Assembly: GCA_019914995.1 (NCBI GenBank)
Contig: CM034145.1
Location: 5,525,262 to 5,589,261, forward strand
Source of the DNA: Acanthochlamys bracteata
Lineage: Eukaryota > Streptophyta > Magnoliopsida > Pandanales > Velloziaceae
Length of the DNA stretch: 64,000 nt
Direction of reading: 5' to 3'
In this document: positions 36,634 through 50,675 of the stretch, in pieces
Layout: each line of letters begins with the position of its first letter
How positions within the stretch are numbered: position 1 is the first letter of the stretch
Position numbers and translations under genes: made by a program
Notes under the pieces: model-generated
What the model saw: only the letters and a program-made list of their open reading frames with translations
What the model was told of the DNA's origin: nothing
The model's database searches: none

Positions 36634-39600
36634 TCAATTGCTTTCATCACTGTCATAGTTCTGGCAGAGTGATAACAAACCCGTGGATGTGCTTTTATTC
36701 CCATCATCTCTTTTACTTCCTTCATCTTTGGTCTGATCATCAGCAGCAGAAGCAATACAAGGTTTCTTGGCAGAATTCTCCGCAGCAGCCCGGGGCTTTA
36801 GCACAAATTTGGGTTTGAGCTTGCCTTGATTTTTAGAGTTGTCAAGTATACTATCAGTTGCAAGGGAGTCTGTAGGACGGCCTATTGCTTGTGAAGGTTC
36901 TGGAGTTTTGATCTACATCAAAAAGCAAAACAATATAAGTTTCTAAAGCAACTACTTATAGAGCAGCTTATATACTCTGGGAGCCGCAAATCACTTGCAT
37001 TACAAAACAAAGTTTATTTACAAACAAAGTCAAAAAATTTTGACTAGTTTTGCATGCATGCAAGTCCATATAGATCAAGCAAGTTTGTCAGATACAGGAA
37101 TACTAGCTAGCTAGGTCAGTTAAGCAAATTTAAAGTACTATGTAGATGATTCATACAAGTCAGAATGCCAACATGTAACCAACTATAAATTTATGAAGAT
37201 TCACTCATGAGTGCTATTATGTATCAAGGTACTAATAAACATGGAGATAATAGTAATTTGGGAAGAAGTCAAGATCGTGTTCCACAGAAGAATAGCACCC
37301 ACAGGATTAGCACATGGCGCTATAACTAATGAAAGAGAAGGGAGAAAAGCTAAAATACATATCAAAACCATATTCATCTCCTGGCGTTCTTTTAGCAAGC
37401 TTCTTGTATCCACAGTAAAAAAATAATTCTGTCAGAATGTTACCTTGGCAACCTGTGCTGGTAAGCTCATAATATCACCACGAGGTTTAGATGTATCCTC
37501 CTCCAATGCTTCATCATCCACATCATTGACACGATGAATGTAATCTTTAGATCCCTGCAAACATGTATTAGCACTTGTAATATATGTGTCTAACAAGCTA
37601 CTCACAGTAGCTTCTTTTGTAAATAGAAAAGAGAGTAACAGGACACAAGTTTACTTTACATGAAAGACAATGGACTTGATGAGCTTTTCATCTTCTTCCA
37701 AAAATTTTTTCTCCTGTTAAAAACATAAAACTAGAGTTACTACATACACACCAAATTTACTTCTGATTTCTTGCAGTAGCTTATCGTAGCAAACCTCCAA
37801 ACAAAATCTAGAGAATAACAAGGCCCATAATCTTCTCGCAAGATATGCCAAATATGGTACAGTTCAACAATTCAAAAAGAAAAAAAGACAGGATCCAGCT
37901 TGTCAATCATCAGTAAGACAGTGACTCCACAAAGATTAAATTATCAACATATGCAGGCATGAAAGAAAATGCCTAAGGAAAAGACCATTAAGTCCATCTA
38001 TCACTAAACCTAATAACATTGTGGCTGGCAGTTAGCACAGACAGTCCAACTAGAAAACCAATCTTTAGAAACAACCGGTAAAAGGTTCGAAAGCTATTCA
38101 TGTTCAAGTTCAACAGTTACCTATATCGAGAAAACATAAGAATGTGCAGGCAGACGCAAGATCAACAATCTGAGAAAGATATATCCAAGTTAGTTCCAAC
38201 TAATTCTCTCCAAAAGTAAACCACTGAACTGACGATATCTAAACGCATCCATGTTGTTCAGATACAACAACAGATAAACTATAAAACAGTACTGGCAACA
38301 TATTGCATCTCGTCATACCTTTTCTTGTGCTGTTCGTTGCAAAGTCTCCAGCATCACGTCTATGCTCACGGTAGCATGCCTAGACTGCAGAGAGGAGAGG
38401 GAGAAATAGTCATTATCAATTAAACCAATAACTGATTCGTAAACCACAGCGTATCAGAGATGACATTTTACTACAAACTGTATTCAATTTATTAAAAAAC
38501 CCAGCTAGTTAAACCAACTTAAGAGCAATCTTCTTTCAGCACTTTAACATCTACAGATTGAAAATAGGCTGTACCTTCATCGATTTCATTTCTTCAAGTG
38601 CAGCAAGTATATCCATGTCTTGCTTAGAGTCCATTGCCCTATTCTCCAATGACTTCATAGCATCACCCATCTCTTCTTCTTCCCCTTTTCCTCTTTTCTT
38701 TTAGCGTGCCTGACATGTAATAACCAGACAATCAAGAACAAAGGCCATGTTTAACTGCAATTTGGAAAAGATATAAGAAAAAACATCCCCTGAAACTTAC
38801 CTCCTCTTCTCCCCTCCAAGGTTCAAAATTACGAGATGCTCCTGATTCAACAGTATAGTCTGAGTTCTGTGGATCAGTCTTTATAGCAATCTCAGCCGAG
38901 CATTTGGTGCACTTGAAGTAAAAACGGAATATTTGAATGCCCAAATATGTCTGCAAGAGAAAATTGATTTACAATCAGCTCTTAGCCCATCGCTTAAAAA
39001 TTGCAAAAACTAAATAATAGCTACGGCTGAAAACAAGAAGAGGACAAGGTTAACACACTATGACTCCCAAGCAAAAGGCAGCCTACACCATTAACTTTAC
39101 ATAGATATCAATTAGCTCATCAGGCAAATACCAGTCTACTAGCAACTTCAAAATAAATTATGCATCCAATGACAAACCGAAGGATTGGAAAATCTAGTAT
39201 GGTCTAGGAAAGATAAGCTTGTCACATGCAAGACCATAAGTTACCGTAATGCATATGAACAAAAGAATAGTTTTACTACAAGACAATAATTAACTCTACT
39301 AACATGATGTTATTTTGTTCAGAAAGGCAGACTCAAATTCTCTCAGTGAAACTTTGAACACACAGCTATTACATATCGAAAGCAGTAATTCAACACGGCA
39401 AAGTTCCTCAAGATAATCTGTTGTATACATAAAGTCAAGCTTAAAACTCTCTCTTTCACATATCATCAAACACATACCGTCATCAAACAGCCATAAATAC
39501 AACATGCAGGAAACAAACTTTCTGTGATAAAACAGCTGCTTCCCTATGCAACGACGCTTGAAAAATCAATCTCTTCCAGAAAACTCAACAACTTAACCAT

Positions 39601-39814
39601 CGAACCAATCAATTACCTCTCCAATCACGTCTTCTTTTCTTGAATTAAACTTGGTTCCTTTGTAAATATAAGTCCCACACGTAGCACAACGAATGCTCAT
39701 CGGAAGCATCATACGGACCTTTATCTGCTCGTTCTTCGGCCTCCGCCGCCGTGGAATCTTCGCCGGATCAAAATCCGGCGGGTAATATTTGTTCAACACC
39801 TTTCTTTCTCCCAT
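36634..39814 (-). CDS. YJU2: Splicing factor YJU2 (CWC16/CCDC94 family)
   Basis: YJU2 joins the spliceosome around the first catalytic step. Exons read leftward: 39814-39617, 38950-38801, 38697-38575, 38384-38319, 37713-37660, 37554-37444 and 36912-36634, all in phase 0, giving about 326 residues. Exon 1 has [17 protein letters not shown] and CATC (Cys43, Cys46). Exon 2 adds KCTKC (Cys80, Cys83), completing the zinc-binding set, then [10 protein letters not shown]. Exons 3-5 hold [11 protein letters not shown], a coiled-coil [27 protein letters not shown] and [15 protein letters not shown]. The tail is acidic and low in complexity, ending NYDSDESN. Oddity: the best-looking acceptor for exon 3 (after 38710) would put TAA in frame. 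An AAAAG acceptor 12 bases on avoids it and is assumed here. Confidence 0.85.
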
Positions 39815-40832
39815 TTTCTCTCACAAAAATTTCAAAATCGAGAGCTTCAAAACATGAAAACTGCGAACATTTTTCCCAGAGAAAAGAAAAAAAGAAAGGA
39901 GAAAAATGGGGAGTCTTGCTTTGTCAAGATTAAGAACAAGAACAGCGAAGAAGAAAGAAGGGGAGTTTTCGGTATACGTCCGAAATTAAGTCGTCTGAAT
40001 CCAATTTAATGGGCCGGATTATAACCAACATAGTCTATAATAAATAAATTTGTTTATTGGGCCTGGCCTATTTATATAACTTTAATTTTTTTTTTTGGTT
40101 TTTGGTCTTTGAAAGAAAAGTTTGAGACCTTTTTTTGACCAAAAATATATGAAACGGATAAATTAGAGAGAGATGTTGGATGGCTCTTGATTTCTCTTGA
40201 CCAAAAATATACGATTTTTCTTCTTTGCTTGTTTGTGTTTGTTTTTTATTTTCTTTAGTTTCTATGGAAAAGAAATTCTTTTTCTCTCCAAAAACGTTTT
40301 TTGTTTTGAGTTCAAATTTTTACTAATTACAGGATTTTCATTTCTTTGTAATTAAAATTTCCATTTAATTGCTGAATTGAACTAAAGTATGTTCTTTCTG
40401 TTCAATCTCTTATAGATTCTTGAAGTTATAGCTCAATTTTCCATTTATTGGCTTAAAATGGAATTTAACTAATATGCTCGTAGCTTTGTGGAATTTCTTG
40501 ATGAATAATTTGATGTAATATAAAGGTCCACTATAAATTTACAGCAAGCAAAATGTGTTCTTTGCTGGAGACATTCATTATAGCAAAAAAAATGGAAGAA
40601 ACATTGCTGTAGTTTCCATACTGGAGATATTCAACCAGCTGCTATGTACCAGTAAAATCAACCTGAAATTAACATATGCAGTACCAAATGTTTACAAATC
40701 TGATTGCACCATTTTTTTACACAGTCGCTGTTGAAGTAAGCAGCCTTTTCAGAATATATACATAGAAAACTACAGTTTACAAATTCACAAGGAAAAAGAA
40801 AATAGCAGCAGATGTCTTCTGGTACTTGGGAG
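39815..40832. other. Intergenic: YJU2 promoter and 3' end of next gene
   Basis: The right neighbour also runs leftward, so this interval is the YJU2 upstream region followed by the 3' flank of the next gene. The words TTGACCAAAAATATA occur twice (near 40135 and 40198), about 60 bases apart. No coding sequence was recognised. Confidence 0.5.
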
Positions 40833-43796
40833 TCAGGAGTAGGAATGATCTTTTATCATTAGAATTTCACCACAGAACTTTTGAGGAACTTGTTCCAAAT
40901 CCTTTCCTTCTTGCCATGCCTGCCCTATCGATACTCCAGGTCCAGCATGACGTATGTAAATGACCAGACTATCATTGAAAGGCCAGGAGTGCTCCGCTGT
41001 CATTATCGAAAGGGAAATTGTAAGATCAACCAAATGTGTATTACATGTAATTTGCACTTTAAGCGTAAAGGAATTTTTTGTTACGACGTGAACTGAAACA
41101 ACTCTCGTTATATCTGATTATTACCTTGAACTATCTCAATTAAAGCCAAAACTATACCTTATTGCAAAAAGCCTAACGCACGTGATACACTATCACCAAG
41201 TATCTCTGATAACCTCTGATTAAGCATGTGATCCAACTCTAAACTGACACACTTGATGTACTAACAGAAATACGTAGGGTAAAGAACCTAATAAATCTTA
41301 AAGAGGATCTTGTTTTCTGATATAGACTTTTTTTCTTGAGCAAAAATAGAGACCAGCTTACCTGGTTTTGGAAAGCCTTCTGGAAGTTCACCAAGATTGA
41401 AAACCCCATTGCCAAAATCAAATGCCAAATCACAAGGTTGCTCAGTTGCCATTACTTCTATAACTTCCTTGACTTGAAAGTACAATGGGCCACAAAGTTT
41501 TGAGACACCAGAGGTCAATCCACCTGCAACATTATCTGCCTTGTTAATACAGTACATGCCTTCATATTCTGAAACTATGAAACTATCAGGCGATTAGTAG
41601 AGAATAGGTTATAAGACTTTCAAATACAAATTAGGTTTCAGATAACCGAAAAGTGGTGCAAGTAGAATGCTGTCTAAAGTATAGCCAAAACTCAAGTAGA
41701 TCAGCTCATCACAAAAAAATAAAATAATAATAACAATACTAATAATATAATAAATAAATAAACAAAACTCAAGCAGATCAGGAGATCGCACTTAATATCA
41801 CAATAGAGAACCTAAAATCTCGCAAGTGCTCAGAAGGCCTGGACAATTTTCTGTACATGTGTACATATATGTCTAAGGAATATGACCTTAATCACTTGAA
41901 CATTAAATCTTGCTACAATGGCCGCATGGATATGCAAAAACCTTTTGTTATAGCAGCATGAAGTGAATCACTGAAGAAGGACTAGATTATGTAATAAGCA
42001 TTACAACAAACTAAAAGCAAAATATTGATCATACATCAAGGATCGTTTCGCAGTCAGGAAATCACCAATGTTGATTCTACAAAACCTTGCATACTACGAT
42101 TGTCATTGCCGGGGATAACAAACCCCAAACTATTCATAACAACCTGAGATTTGGAGCTGGAGAAGTCTTACCAAGCAACATTTTCCCAAAAGTACCACCA
42201 TCTTTCCCGCAGAATATAGCCTGTGGCAGCAATTACTCAAAACCAGCTCAAAACACCCATTGACGTCCTTAATGTGCTCAAACAACTCCAAGTAAAGCTG
42301 AGAATCTAGAAAAGGCTTACAATATTGAAGTCGTTCATCCAAGAAACTGGCAAAGGACCTATTCCATTGAGCAAGTAGTCAGCACATGTATGAAGCATTC
42401 TCGCATGGGTATTAAAGCGTTCAGCTAATATTCAACAATATCTGCAGTTTTAAGCGTCTTTTCCCCTCATGCTTGATTTCAATCATAATAAACATAGTTA
42501 TCTAAAATAATGCAATAGACAGATTTTCGTCTCTGTATATAGTCTTGTACAGAACTAATGAGATCCAAATAAATGATGGAAGTAGGTAGGTGTATCTAAA
42601 TAGCAGATTGAAAGTACCAGATTCTAAGTTCTTTACAGACCATTCTTTTACAAATTATGCATAATTTCTAGAGTCATGCCAAAAAGCTCCTTCTGAATGA
42701 CAACATCAATTTCACCAATGGTGCAACGATTGGAACAAAGTGACCCAAAGTGGAACCTTTTATTTGGAAAGATAGACATGGAATCATATTCAGTAATTGA
42801 TATACTTAGTCAAAGGGCTGGGTGGAGGAGACGGTGCATTATAATTAACGCAACGTACCTTCCTTAGTTCTACAACACCAGACCTCCATGCCCTGTGGCA
42901 TATGTTGTAAAGACAATAGTGTCGATGAAGTCTGCTTGGCTAGCTTAACATCCTCATAACGTGCTCCAGTTATCTCCCACATCTTGGCAATATGCCTGCA
43001 TTCACATGTCAGATATGCCCAATCGATTCACTAACTTGGTCTTATACTGGAGCGACAAGCGATTTCTTTCAAGAAAACAAAAGAAAGAACAGCCAAAGTT
43101 TTAAAAACACCTGGCTTTAAGCTTGTAAAGCAAATGGTGCCTCCTCTCTTCAGGAATATCCCCAATTTTCTTCCTATAATCAGAACAAATCAGACTCCAT
43201 ATAATGTTAAGCACCAAAGAAAACACATTTATCCATGATTATCCAATAAACTTACAATTTTTAACAATGGAGACAAGTACCCAACACAACCAAGCACTGT
43301 TCATATCTTTTACTAAAAAGAATTGAAAAAACGACAGAAGTCTTACTCATCGTTAACCAAAAAAAATTGAGTTTTCACATTATAAACAAGTACTTGTAGA
43401 AATCAAGCACTGACTACACTTACAAACCTTACCCGTAATTACCAAAAAAATTCAGCTTTTCACAACAAAAACTATCACCCAACAGAAATTAAGCAACGAT
43501 CAGGAACAATACCAGAGGTAAATCGCAGGGTTAAACGAATCAGGGTCGATAGGTACAAGTTTTCTCGGCGGGTCAAGAAAGCTAGCCACGTCATCTTCAT
43601 CAAGATACGACCGCAGTCCTCCGGCAAGTATTTCGTAGGGCTTCTCCTCCCACACTGCTTCAACCCTCACAACTCCACCGCGCGGAAAACACGTCCTGCG
43701 CGGGAATCGCGTAAATATGAATGGGAAGCGAAGTAGTGAGGGAAATGCACCCACGGAGATCGCCGGAGAAACGACTGCTGTGTTCATTGGCTTCAT
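40833..43796 (-). CDS. Conserved plant protein, probably plastid-targeted, unknown role
   Basis: Seven exons join in phase leftward: 43796-43513, 43173-43111, 42995-42859, 42358-42321, 42220-42172, 41523-41362 and 40996-40833, giving 298 residues. The first 45 residues are rich in Ser, Arg and Phe with few acids, like a transit peptide. The mature part has EKPYEILAGGLRSYLDEDD, IPEERRHHLLYKLKA, QGMEVWCCRTKEG, LPVSWMNDF, KDGGTFGKMLLG, SGVSKLCGPLYF, VMATEQPCDLAFDFG and FNDSLVIYIRHAGPGVSIG. These strings feel strongly conserved across plants, but I cannot attach a family name. No membrane segment or known catalytic motif was seen. All splice junctions are clean and no stop interrupts the frame, so it looks live. 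Confidence 0.78.
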
Positions 43797-44454
43797 CCTG
43801 CGAAGGTTTTAAACCTTCCGAAATGGAGAAAGGGTTTTAGATAAATAAGACTAACGAGAGGGTAATCATGTAATTTATGAGAATCAGGGCCCTTATAAAG
43901 ACTAGTTTCAACAGTCCATTTACTCGGAGGCCCAATTTTAAAATAAAGTATTTTCATTTATTTTAGAAACTTTTTTTATAGTAATATAGGCATACAGTAT
44001 TATTTAGTAACTTAATTTTTTTAGTAATTAAATTTTAATAACTTATTTTTAATATAAATAATATTATCTAAATAAATTTTGAATTGTATTTATCGATTAC
44101 ATAAACTCATTTTCGAACAAAAATTTGAACTCAATTTTATAATAAAAACTATACTTTTTTAAAATTTAAATTCAATTAATTAAAAAAATAATATTTTATT
44201 TTATTTTTATCAAATTATTTTTAAATTTAATTTTTAAAAACTCATTTCTGAAGAAGTAATTCTAATGCTAGCTAAACACACACTTTTATCAAAACCTTTG
44301 ATTTCCAATCATTCCCAAACAGAACTGTTCCGTTGCTGATTTCAAATTTCAAACTCCGTCACTGTTCTCTATAGAAAAGCTTTCTTTTATAGAAATCGAA
44401 GCAAATCGATCATAGGTTGAAGATATCGAAGCAAATCGGTCTTTGATTGATTTC
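43797..44454. other. Divergent promoter region
   Basis: The plastid-protein gene leaves to the left and CYPRO4 to the right, so about 650 bases hold both promoters. Most of the middle (about 43940-44285) is an AT-rich MITE-like tract ending GCTAAACACACACTT. Part of either promoter may therefore be transposon-derived (inference). Confidence 0.5.
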
Positions 44455-47188
44455 ATGGGTGGATCACAGAGCCGTGAAGGACTGGATCTCTCCGACTCCG
44501 ACGATGATTACGACGATCATTACGATTCCGACCAATCTCCACCGATCAATTCTTCCTCTGCCTCCAAATCTCCTTCGTCGAAATCAAGCTCTTCTCTGGA
44601 CGATGTGGAATTGAAGCTTCAGTCGCTCAAAATGAAGTACTCCTCTTCTTCTTCTTCTTCTTCACCAAACATTAACCCTAATTCCCCAACTGCAAAGCTT
44701 TACCTCCATGTCGGTGGTAACACTCCTTCGGCTCGCTGGATTCTCTCCGATAAATTCACCTTATATTCTTTCATTAAACAGTCCAATGGAGAAAATTCCG
44801 ATTCTGAGACCCAATCGAGAGATTCGGAGTGGTACATCAAGGTTGGTGAGAAAGTTAGCGCACGTGTGGGCCCAGGTCTGCAGTTGAAGCCGTTTCCAGC
44901 GCAGCGGCGAGTTGATTTTGTGGCGGACGGCGTTTGGGCGCTGAAGTTTTTGACTGCGGAAGAGTACAGGTTGTTCTGGGAAAATTTTCAGTCTTGCCTT
45001 TTTGAGAACACTTATGGAGTGCCTGCAACTGAAGAAAACAGGGACAAGATATTCGGTAAGGATTTCGCTGCATGGGCTCGACCTGATTCTGCTGATGATT
45101 CTATATGGGAAGATACGAAGGACAGTTTCGAGAAATCGCCTGTTGCTACTCAAAAGACGCCTGCATCTTCTGTTGCTCGAAGACAGGACTTGTTGGAAGA
45201 GTTTGAGGAAGATGCAAATGGGGGAATTCAGAGTCTCGCCCTTGGAGCGCTTGATAACAGTTTCTTGGTCGGCAATTCTGGAATACAGGTTGTGAGGAAT
45301 TTCAACCATGGGATTCATGGGAAGGGCGTTTCGGTCAAATTCTCTGGTGACAGAGGCACATTTTCAACGCCGAAGAAGGCGTTGCTTATGCGTGCTGAGA
45401 CGAATATGCTGTTAATGAGCCCTGCTAATTCTGGGAAGCCGCATGCTACTGGAGTGCACCAGCTTGATATCGAGACGGGCAAGGTAGTCACTGAGTGGAA
45501 ATTTGAAAAGGATGGGGCTGACATGACTATGAGAGATATTACAAATGATAGCAAGGGTTCACAGCTTGACGCATCAGAGTCGACGTTCTTGGGATTGGAT
45601 GACAACCGGTTGTGCCGGTGGGATATGAGGGATCGGAGGGGAATGGTGCAGAGTCTTGCTGATTCTATGGAGTCACCGGTGCTGCATTGGACTCAGGGGC
45701 ACCAGTTTTCAAGGGGAACTAACTTCCAGTGCTTTGCGACTACTGGTGATGGGTCAATTGCTGTGGGATCGCTTGATGGAAAGATAAGGTTGTATTCTAA
45801 GAGCTCAATGAGGATGGCGAAGACTGCATTTCCAGGGCTAGGGTCTTCAATCACTCATGTAGATGTCACTTATGACGGGAAGTGGATACTAGGGACAACC
45901 AATACATATTTGATCCTTATATGCACAGTTTTCAAAGACAAGGATGGAAAGGAGAAGACCGGCTTCAGTGGGCGTATGGGCGACAGGATTGCAGCACCAA
46001 GGCTGTTGAAGCTTACTCCACTTGATTCTCATCTGGCTGGAGTGAACAACAAGTTTCATGGAGGGCAGTTCTCATGGGTAAGCATTCTGGTACTCTTTGG
46101 TGGATAAACATGACGGGTAATGCTGCTTCTAATAATGACGTTCATGCGTGAAACTTGAAGCACTGCCTAGCAATAATATAATATGACGCTATAAAACTTC
46201 AAAGCATTTTGATTCTACAGAATACGACTGCATAGAATAATTAGACAAACTTCAAGGCAGTATGTCTATAGTAGTTGGTTTAAATTGTGGATTCTTGATT
46301 CCGAAGTCACCTACTTATTACTTACATAATGCATCAGTTGCAAAGATTTGTACAAATCATGTCCAAGAGATTCACAATGGGAATTTCTGATTCTTATTAC
46401 CTGTTTAGCATTATGAAATAATTTTCCAATGTGGTGGCTAATTTTTAGGACTGGACATACTTAGAAGTTTTGATGGACGTATACACCCACTTTTTAATGC
46501 TGCACTGATCTTGCACTGAGCAATTTAGTTATCGCTGTACTTCGTTTTCAATGTTTAATGCTGTAAAGAATTGTCTGGTAAGATAATATTCTTTCAGTTA
46601 GACACACTTAGAAGTACAGTACTGTATCTACAGTTTTTTTAAAATCATTTTTCTCCAGTCGTGCATTTTGTCTGCACTAGTCCATATTTTTTATACTTAC
46701 ACTTGTCAGCTCTTGGTCATCTTTTGCTGCAACAGTTTATACCACCTTCTCTTGTTAGGCAATGTATAAGGATATGTTTGTGCAATTTATATTTTGTACC
46801 TGCCCTTTACTTTGTGAAGTATGTGGTCATTGTTTTATTTGATTTAGTATGCGTTGTTCAGTTTACCTAATTGATTTGCTGTTACTTTGAACTTCTATTT
46901 TGCAAGGTTACTGAAAATGGCAGGCAGGAGAGACATCTTGTTGCTTCTGTTGGAAAGTTTAGCATTATATGGAACTTCCAGCAGGTGAAGAACAGCCACC
47001 ATGAATGCTACCAGAACCAGGAAGGACTAAAAAGCTGTTATTGCTACAGGATTGTGCTCAAAGATGAGTCCATCATAGACAGCCGCTTCATGCATGAGAG
47101 GTTTGCTGGAACAGATTCCCCAGAGGCGCCGTTGGTGGTGGCCACCCCTATGAAAGTTAGCTCATTCAGCATCTCCAACAGGCACTAA
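44455..47188 (+). CDS. CYPRO4: CYPRO4 / DEM-like protein, VID27 family
   Basis: Two exons, 44455-46077 and 46907-47188, give 634 residues. The start [18 protein letters not shown] is typical of plant CYPRO4; its Gly2 could be acylated (inference). The N-terminus is acidic and Ser-rich, with a run of Ser codons near 44642-44665. A PH-like part follows ([57 protein letters not shown]). The second half is the VID27 C-terminal beta-propeller-like domain ([65 protein letters not shown]). Exon 2 begins [20 protein letters not shown] and ends near [12 protein letters not shown]. Tomato DEM, a relative, is needed for meristem and embryo organisation; the molecular role is not settled. The frame is intact. 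Confidence 0.92.
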
Positions 47189-50100
47189 CTGATTCATGTT
47201 CTTCTGTTTGTACCTTGTTCTGTGTTTGATTGTGCTCTTTTATTTGTCAAATATTCTCATGTAGGTCAGATGTAATTCGCAGGCACTAACCCGTAGTTCT
47301 TTCTGCCCTCAGTTGTTGTTATCTGTTTTCGCTAATTTACAAGGTAGCTTTGTAATTCAATAATTGATATAGTTTGAAAGTTTATCCTAATATTCACGCA
47401 TGCTATTCTCCACTGCTTGAACCAAGCTGCTATGAAGGGTGCAGAATTTTCATTAAGATCTGTAGTGTGTGATGAATTGCTTGCAGGTCCGGAAACATAT
47501 CTCATGAGCCAACCTTTTCCCTGGATCACTTGCAATATCTTTTGGCATTTAGAGTTCTAGTCTTTATGACAGGCTTGAGCTGCACATCTTTTCGACAGTT
47601 GTGTCTTTCCAGTGCTTGCCAACTTAATATGACACCCAGCCACACTTCGCTCCAGGAAGGATGAATGTTGGTAATTTTAAAGCTATCATGGGTATGGAGA
47701 TCTTGTTTCTTAATTGCTTTATATTTTCTAACCTTTTAGCTTGACAGGTTCATTATCTGACATGAAACAGATGCCAACTCGTTATTAGCAATGTGGTGGT
47801 CTGGTATTGATGCTTTGCGGGAACATGTGTATCTGTCGATTGTGGAGCTCTTATGAAATATCTCGTACTTGTGGTAAGTAGAACTGGACTCCCAAATTTA
47901 TATGACTATTGCTTTCATAGACTTTCTAATTAAAAAAATACAATAATTAAATTCAATATTTTTTGTGAAAGTTTTTATTTCAAAACTCATATTTAAAACT
48001 AAAAATTATAATTTCAAACTCATTTTTGATAAAACGTAACACAGTAGCTGTACTAATTTTTAAATCTACTTTTAAAAAAATTTGTTTTTATAAACTTATT
48101 TCTGAAATTTCAGTTTGAAACAAAAGAAACACGCTCTCCATCAAAGTTCTCATCCCGTCTATTCTTTGAAGTTTGAATTTCTGATTCAATTAAGTTGAAA
48201 CTTATTTATTAAAGTAAATTTTAGAAAAGAATTTTTTAAAATGAGTTATTAGAAAATAATTTCTAAACAATAAATTTATAATATTAAATATCATAAGAAA
48301 GAAATTTGAAATTATTGTTGGAGTGAAGTAAATATGCCCCTCTACGGTTTGTTGTTTTTCAGCTTCTTAAGCAGTTATAAGGTGTATGCAGATGGGTTAT
48401 TAAAATAACCGAGAGTAAAAAATGTCATTATGTTAATATGCTAACGAAATTTAATTCCTGTGAAATGAAAAAAAACAATGCATGAAAGAAAACTTTCCAA
48501 ACAACAACAATCTTATCCTCCTGTTCATCTAAGTGGTTGCCCAGCTCATCTTTCAAACGACAATCAAAAGAAAAGCAATAGTAACTTATTGTTGTGTAAT
48601 TGTCCAATTGTTCTGAATAAAGGTGGTTTATAAACCCCTGATTTTCTTCATTACTTATTTGGCAACTTGGCAAATAATCGTGGTTCTAAAGATCCTGATT
48701 TCATATTTGTATTTCTTCTTTGAGTTCAAGTTAGAAGAACATGTAAGAAGGACTTATTATCTGCTGTATTAGAAAACTTGAAACGTATGTTTTACTGATT
48801 GCTTGTGCCTTACCTGTTAGAATAATCGCACTGGATTCTCCAGCTACAGATTCCAGGTTTCTTTTACCTTGTTTGAACAGAATCGTGCAGGAATGTTATC
48901 TGCAGAGTTCAGAATATGTGAATACATGCAGCACTTCTGAAGTTGCAACTATGTGTGAAGCTTTCTATTCTTTTCAACTCATCAGTTTAGTGATATTCTT
49001 TTGATTGGAGAGGATTGTGGGACTATTGGAAATTCAAATCGTTTTGTTTGAAGCTAGATGAATTGAAATGGTTTAAGAAAGGTGTCCAATTGCAAACATC
49101 ATGAAAACAATGTGCTTCATAAATTATAATTCAAATTCAGGTTACAATATCCTCAAGGGAAATAACAACATTCCTTTATATAGTTAAGTGACTCTAAAAC
49201 ATCCTAGAATCGCAGGTTGCAGTCCTCAACATCAGTCTCATACCTGTGAAAAAAACAATTTAAATGTTTCGCGTAATGCTGCAGAAAAATATTTTGAAGA
49301 TAGCTGAATATTTATATAACGAACAAGAGACAATAGATAGTGCAGCCAGTGACAAACAGCAGCCCCCAGCCACTAGAGCTAGTTTCAATGTTTATAATCA
49401 TGATGCAAATATCCAGCTCCAGCAATTGTCATAATAACCTAGCTTATAGAAGGTGGGTTACTTTAAGCAAACTACATTCTAATAGAGAGCCCACATTTCA
49501 ACAGTTCAATCTACATAGCATAGAACCATGTAACAAACACCAGATGAAGTAGGCAAATCACAATATCAGATGTCAAAGCACATGCTGCACAGTCTACTAG
49601 GAGACGTAAATTGTACATGTTAAGGGGTATCAAAAGAGTAACCCAATATTGCATAGAATGCACTAAAACTCCTTGAATCTCTGGTTAGGATTAATCAGCA
49701 GCATAAGAACATAAATGGAATGATTCAGCAGCAACACTAAAATATTGGAAGAATCCTGCATCAAACTGCCAAACTTGCTTTCGTAACATTACTTGATAGT
49801 TATGCCTCTAAATGTATGCTTGTATTAAAACTCGGTACCTATGAACAGTATTCAGAATTCAGAAATAGGAGTGACAACTTCAGGAGATGCATACATTCTG
49901 GTTGGATTTCATGCTACTCGAAGCCATTTTAAATACTACTACATACTACCAATGATGTCTGGTAAAGAAAACACCCATGCAAGTACTACTTGACATCACA
50001 AGTCAAGTCAAAATTTCTTCGAATAGTATACTTATAAAAGAAATAACTCCAATGTCTGCAGGTGATATATCACAACTTTCCATGCAGCAGATAAATCATC

Positions 50101-50675
50101 TAAATTCTAATGCAAACCCGGACAAAAACAAAGTATACAATGTAGTGCATTATTATGCCTCATGCATAGAGAACTTATAATAGAAAAAGATTTACTAGTT
50201 CTCTTATTGCCTCTTTAAAAAACTGGTCATTAACTAATCCAAAAAGTGAACAATAAAAAGATCATTCATGTCTCTGCCAATGGACATAAGAAAACATCAG
50301 GAATTACAGCCTACCAGTCCAGCAAAGGACAACGAGGTCTATTGAACCAAATCTAAAGCACATCCTAGTCCCAGAACTTCGTAAAACATATAAGAAGGTA
50401 TCCCTAAGAACCGTCTAGCAAAACAATGCAAAGCTAGCTCCGGAAGTACAACTCAAAACTTGATCCACAAAAACCTCATTACAACCAATAATAACGTAAA
50501 AATAGCAGAATCGCCCATAGGTTCCCTTAAACGATATAAAACATACTGCAAATCTAGTGCTACACATATAAACTAAAATTTTATCTTAAAAAACCAAATC
50601 ACAACTAATAATAACGTAAAAAAATGCAGACTGATGCCAGAATAATTATAAAAAAAAATCATGAAAACGTATACC
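47189..50675. other. Intergenic with degenerate MITEs and likely untranslated sequence
   Basis: The left part is the CYPRO4 3' untranslated region. Two degenerate TAA-family MITE relatives lie at about 47925-48145 (right end AAACACGCTC) and 48190-48345 (right end AAGTAAATATGCCC). On the minus strand TTTTTTCACAG near 49245 looks like a splice acceptor, so part of 49.1-50.6 kb may be a 3' untranslated intron and exon of the SEC61 gamma gene (inference). No coding region was recognised. Confidence 0.45.

Noticed and set aside
38070-38100. GGTTCGAAAGC as a tRNA T-arm
   Set aside because: No acceptor stem, anticodon arm or D-arm could be folded around it; it lies in a YJU2 intron.
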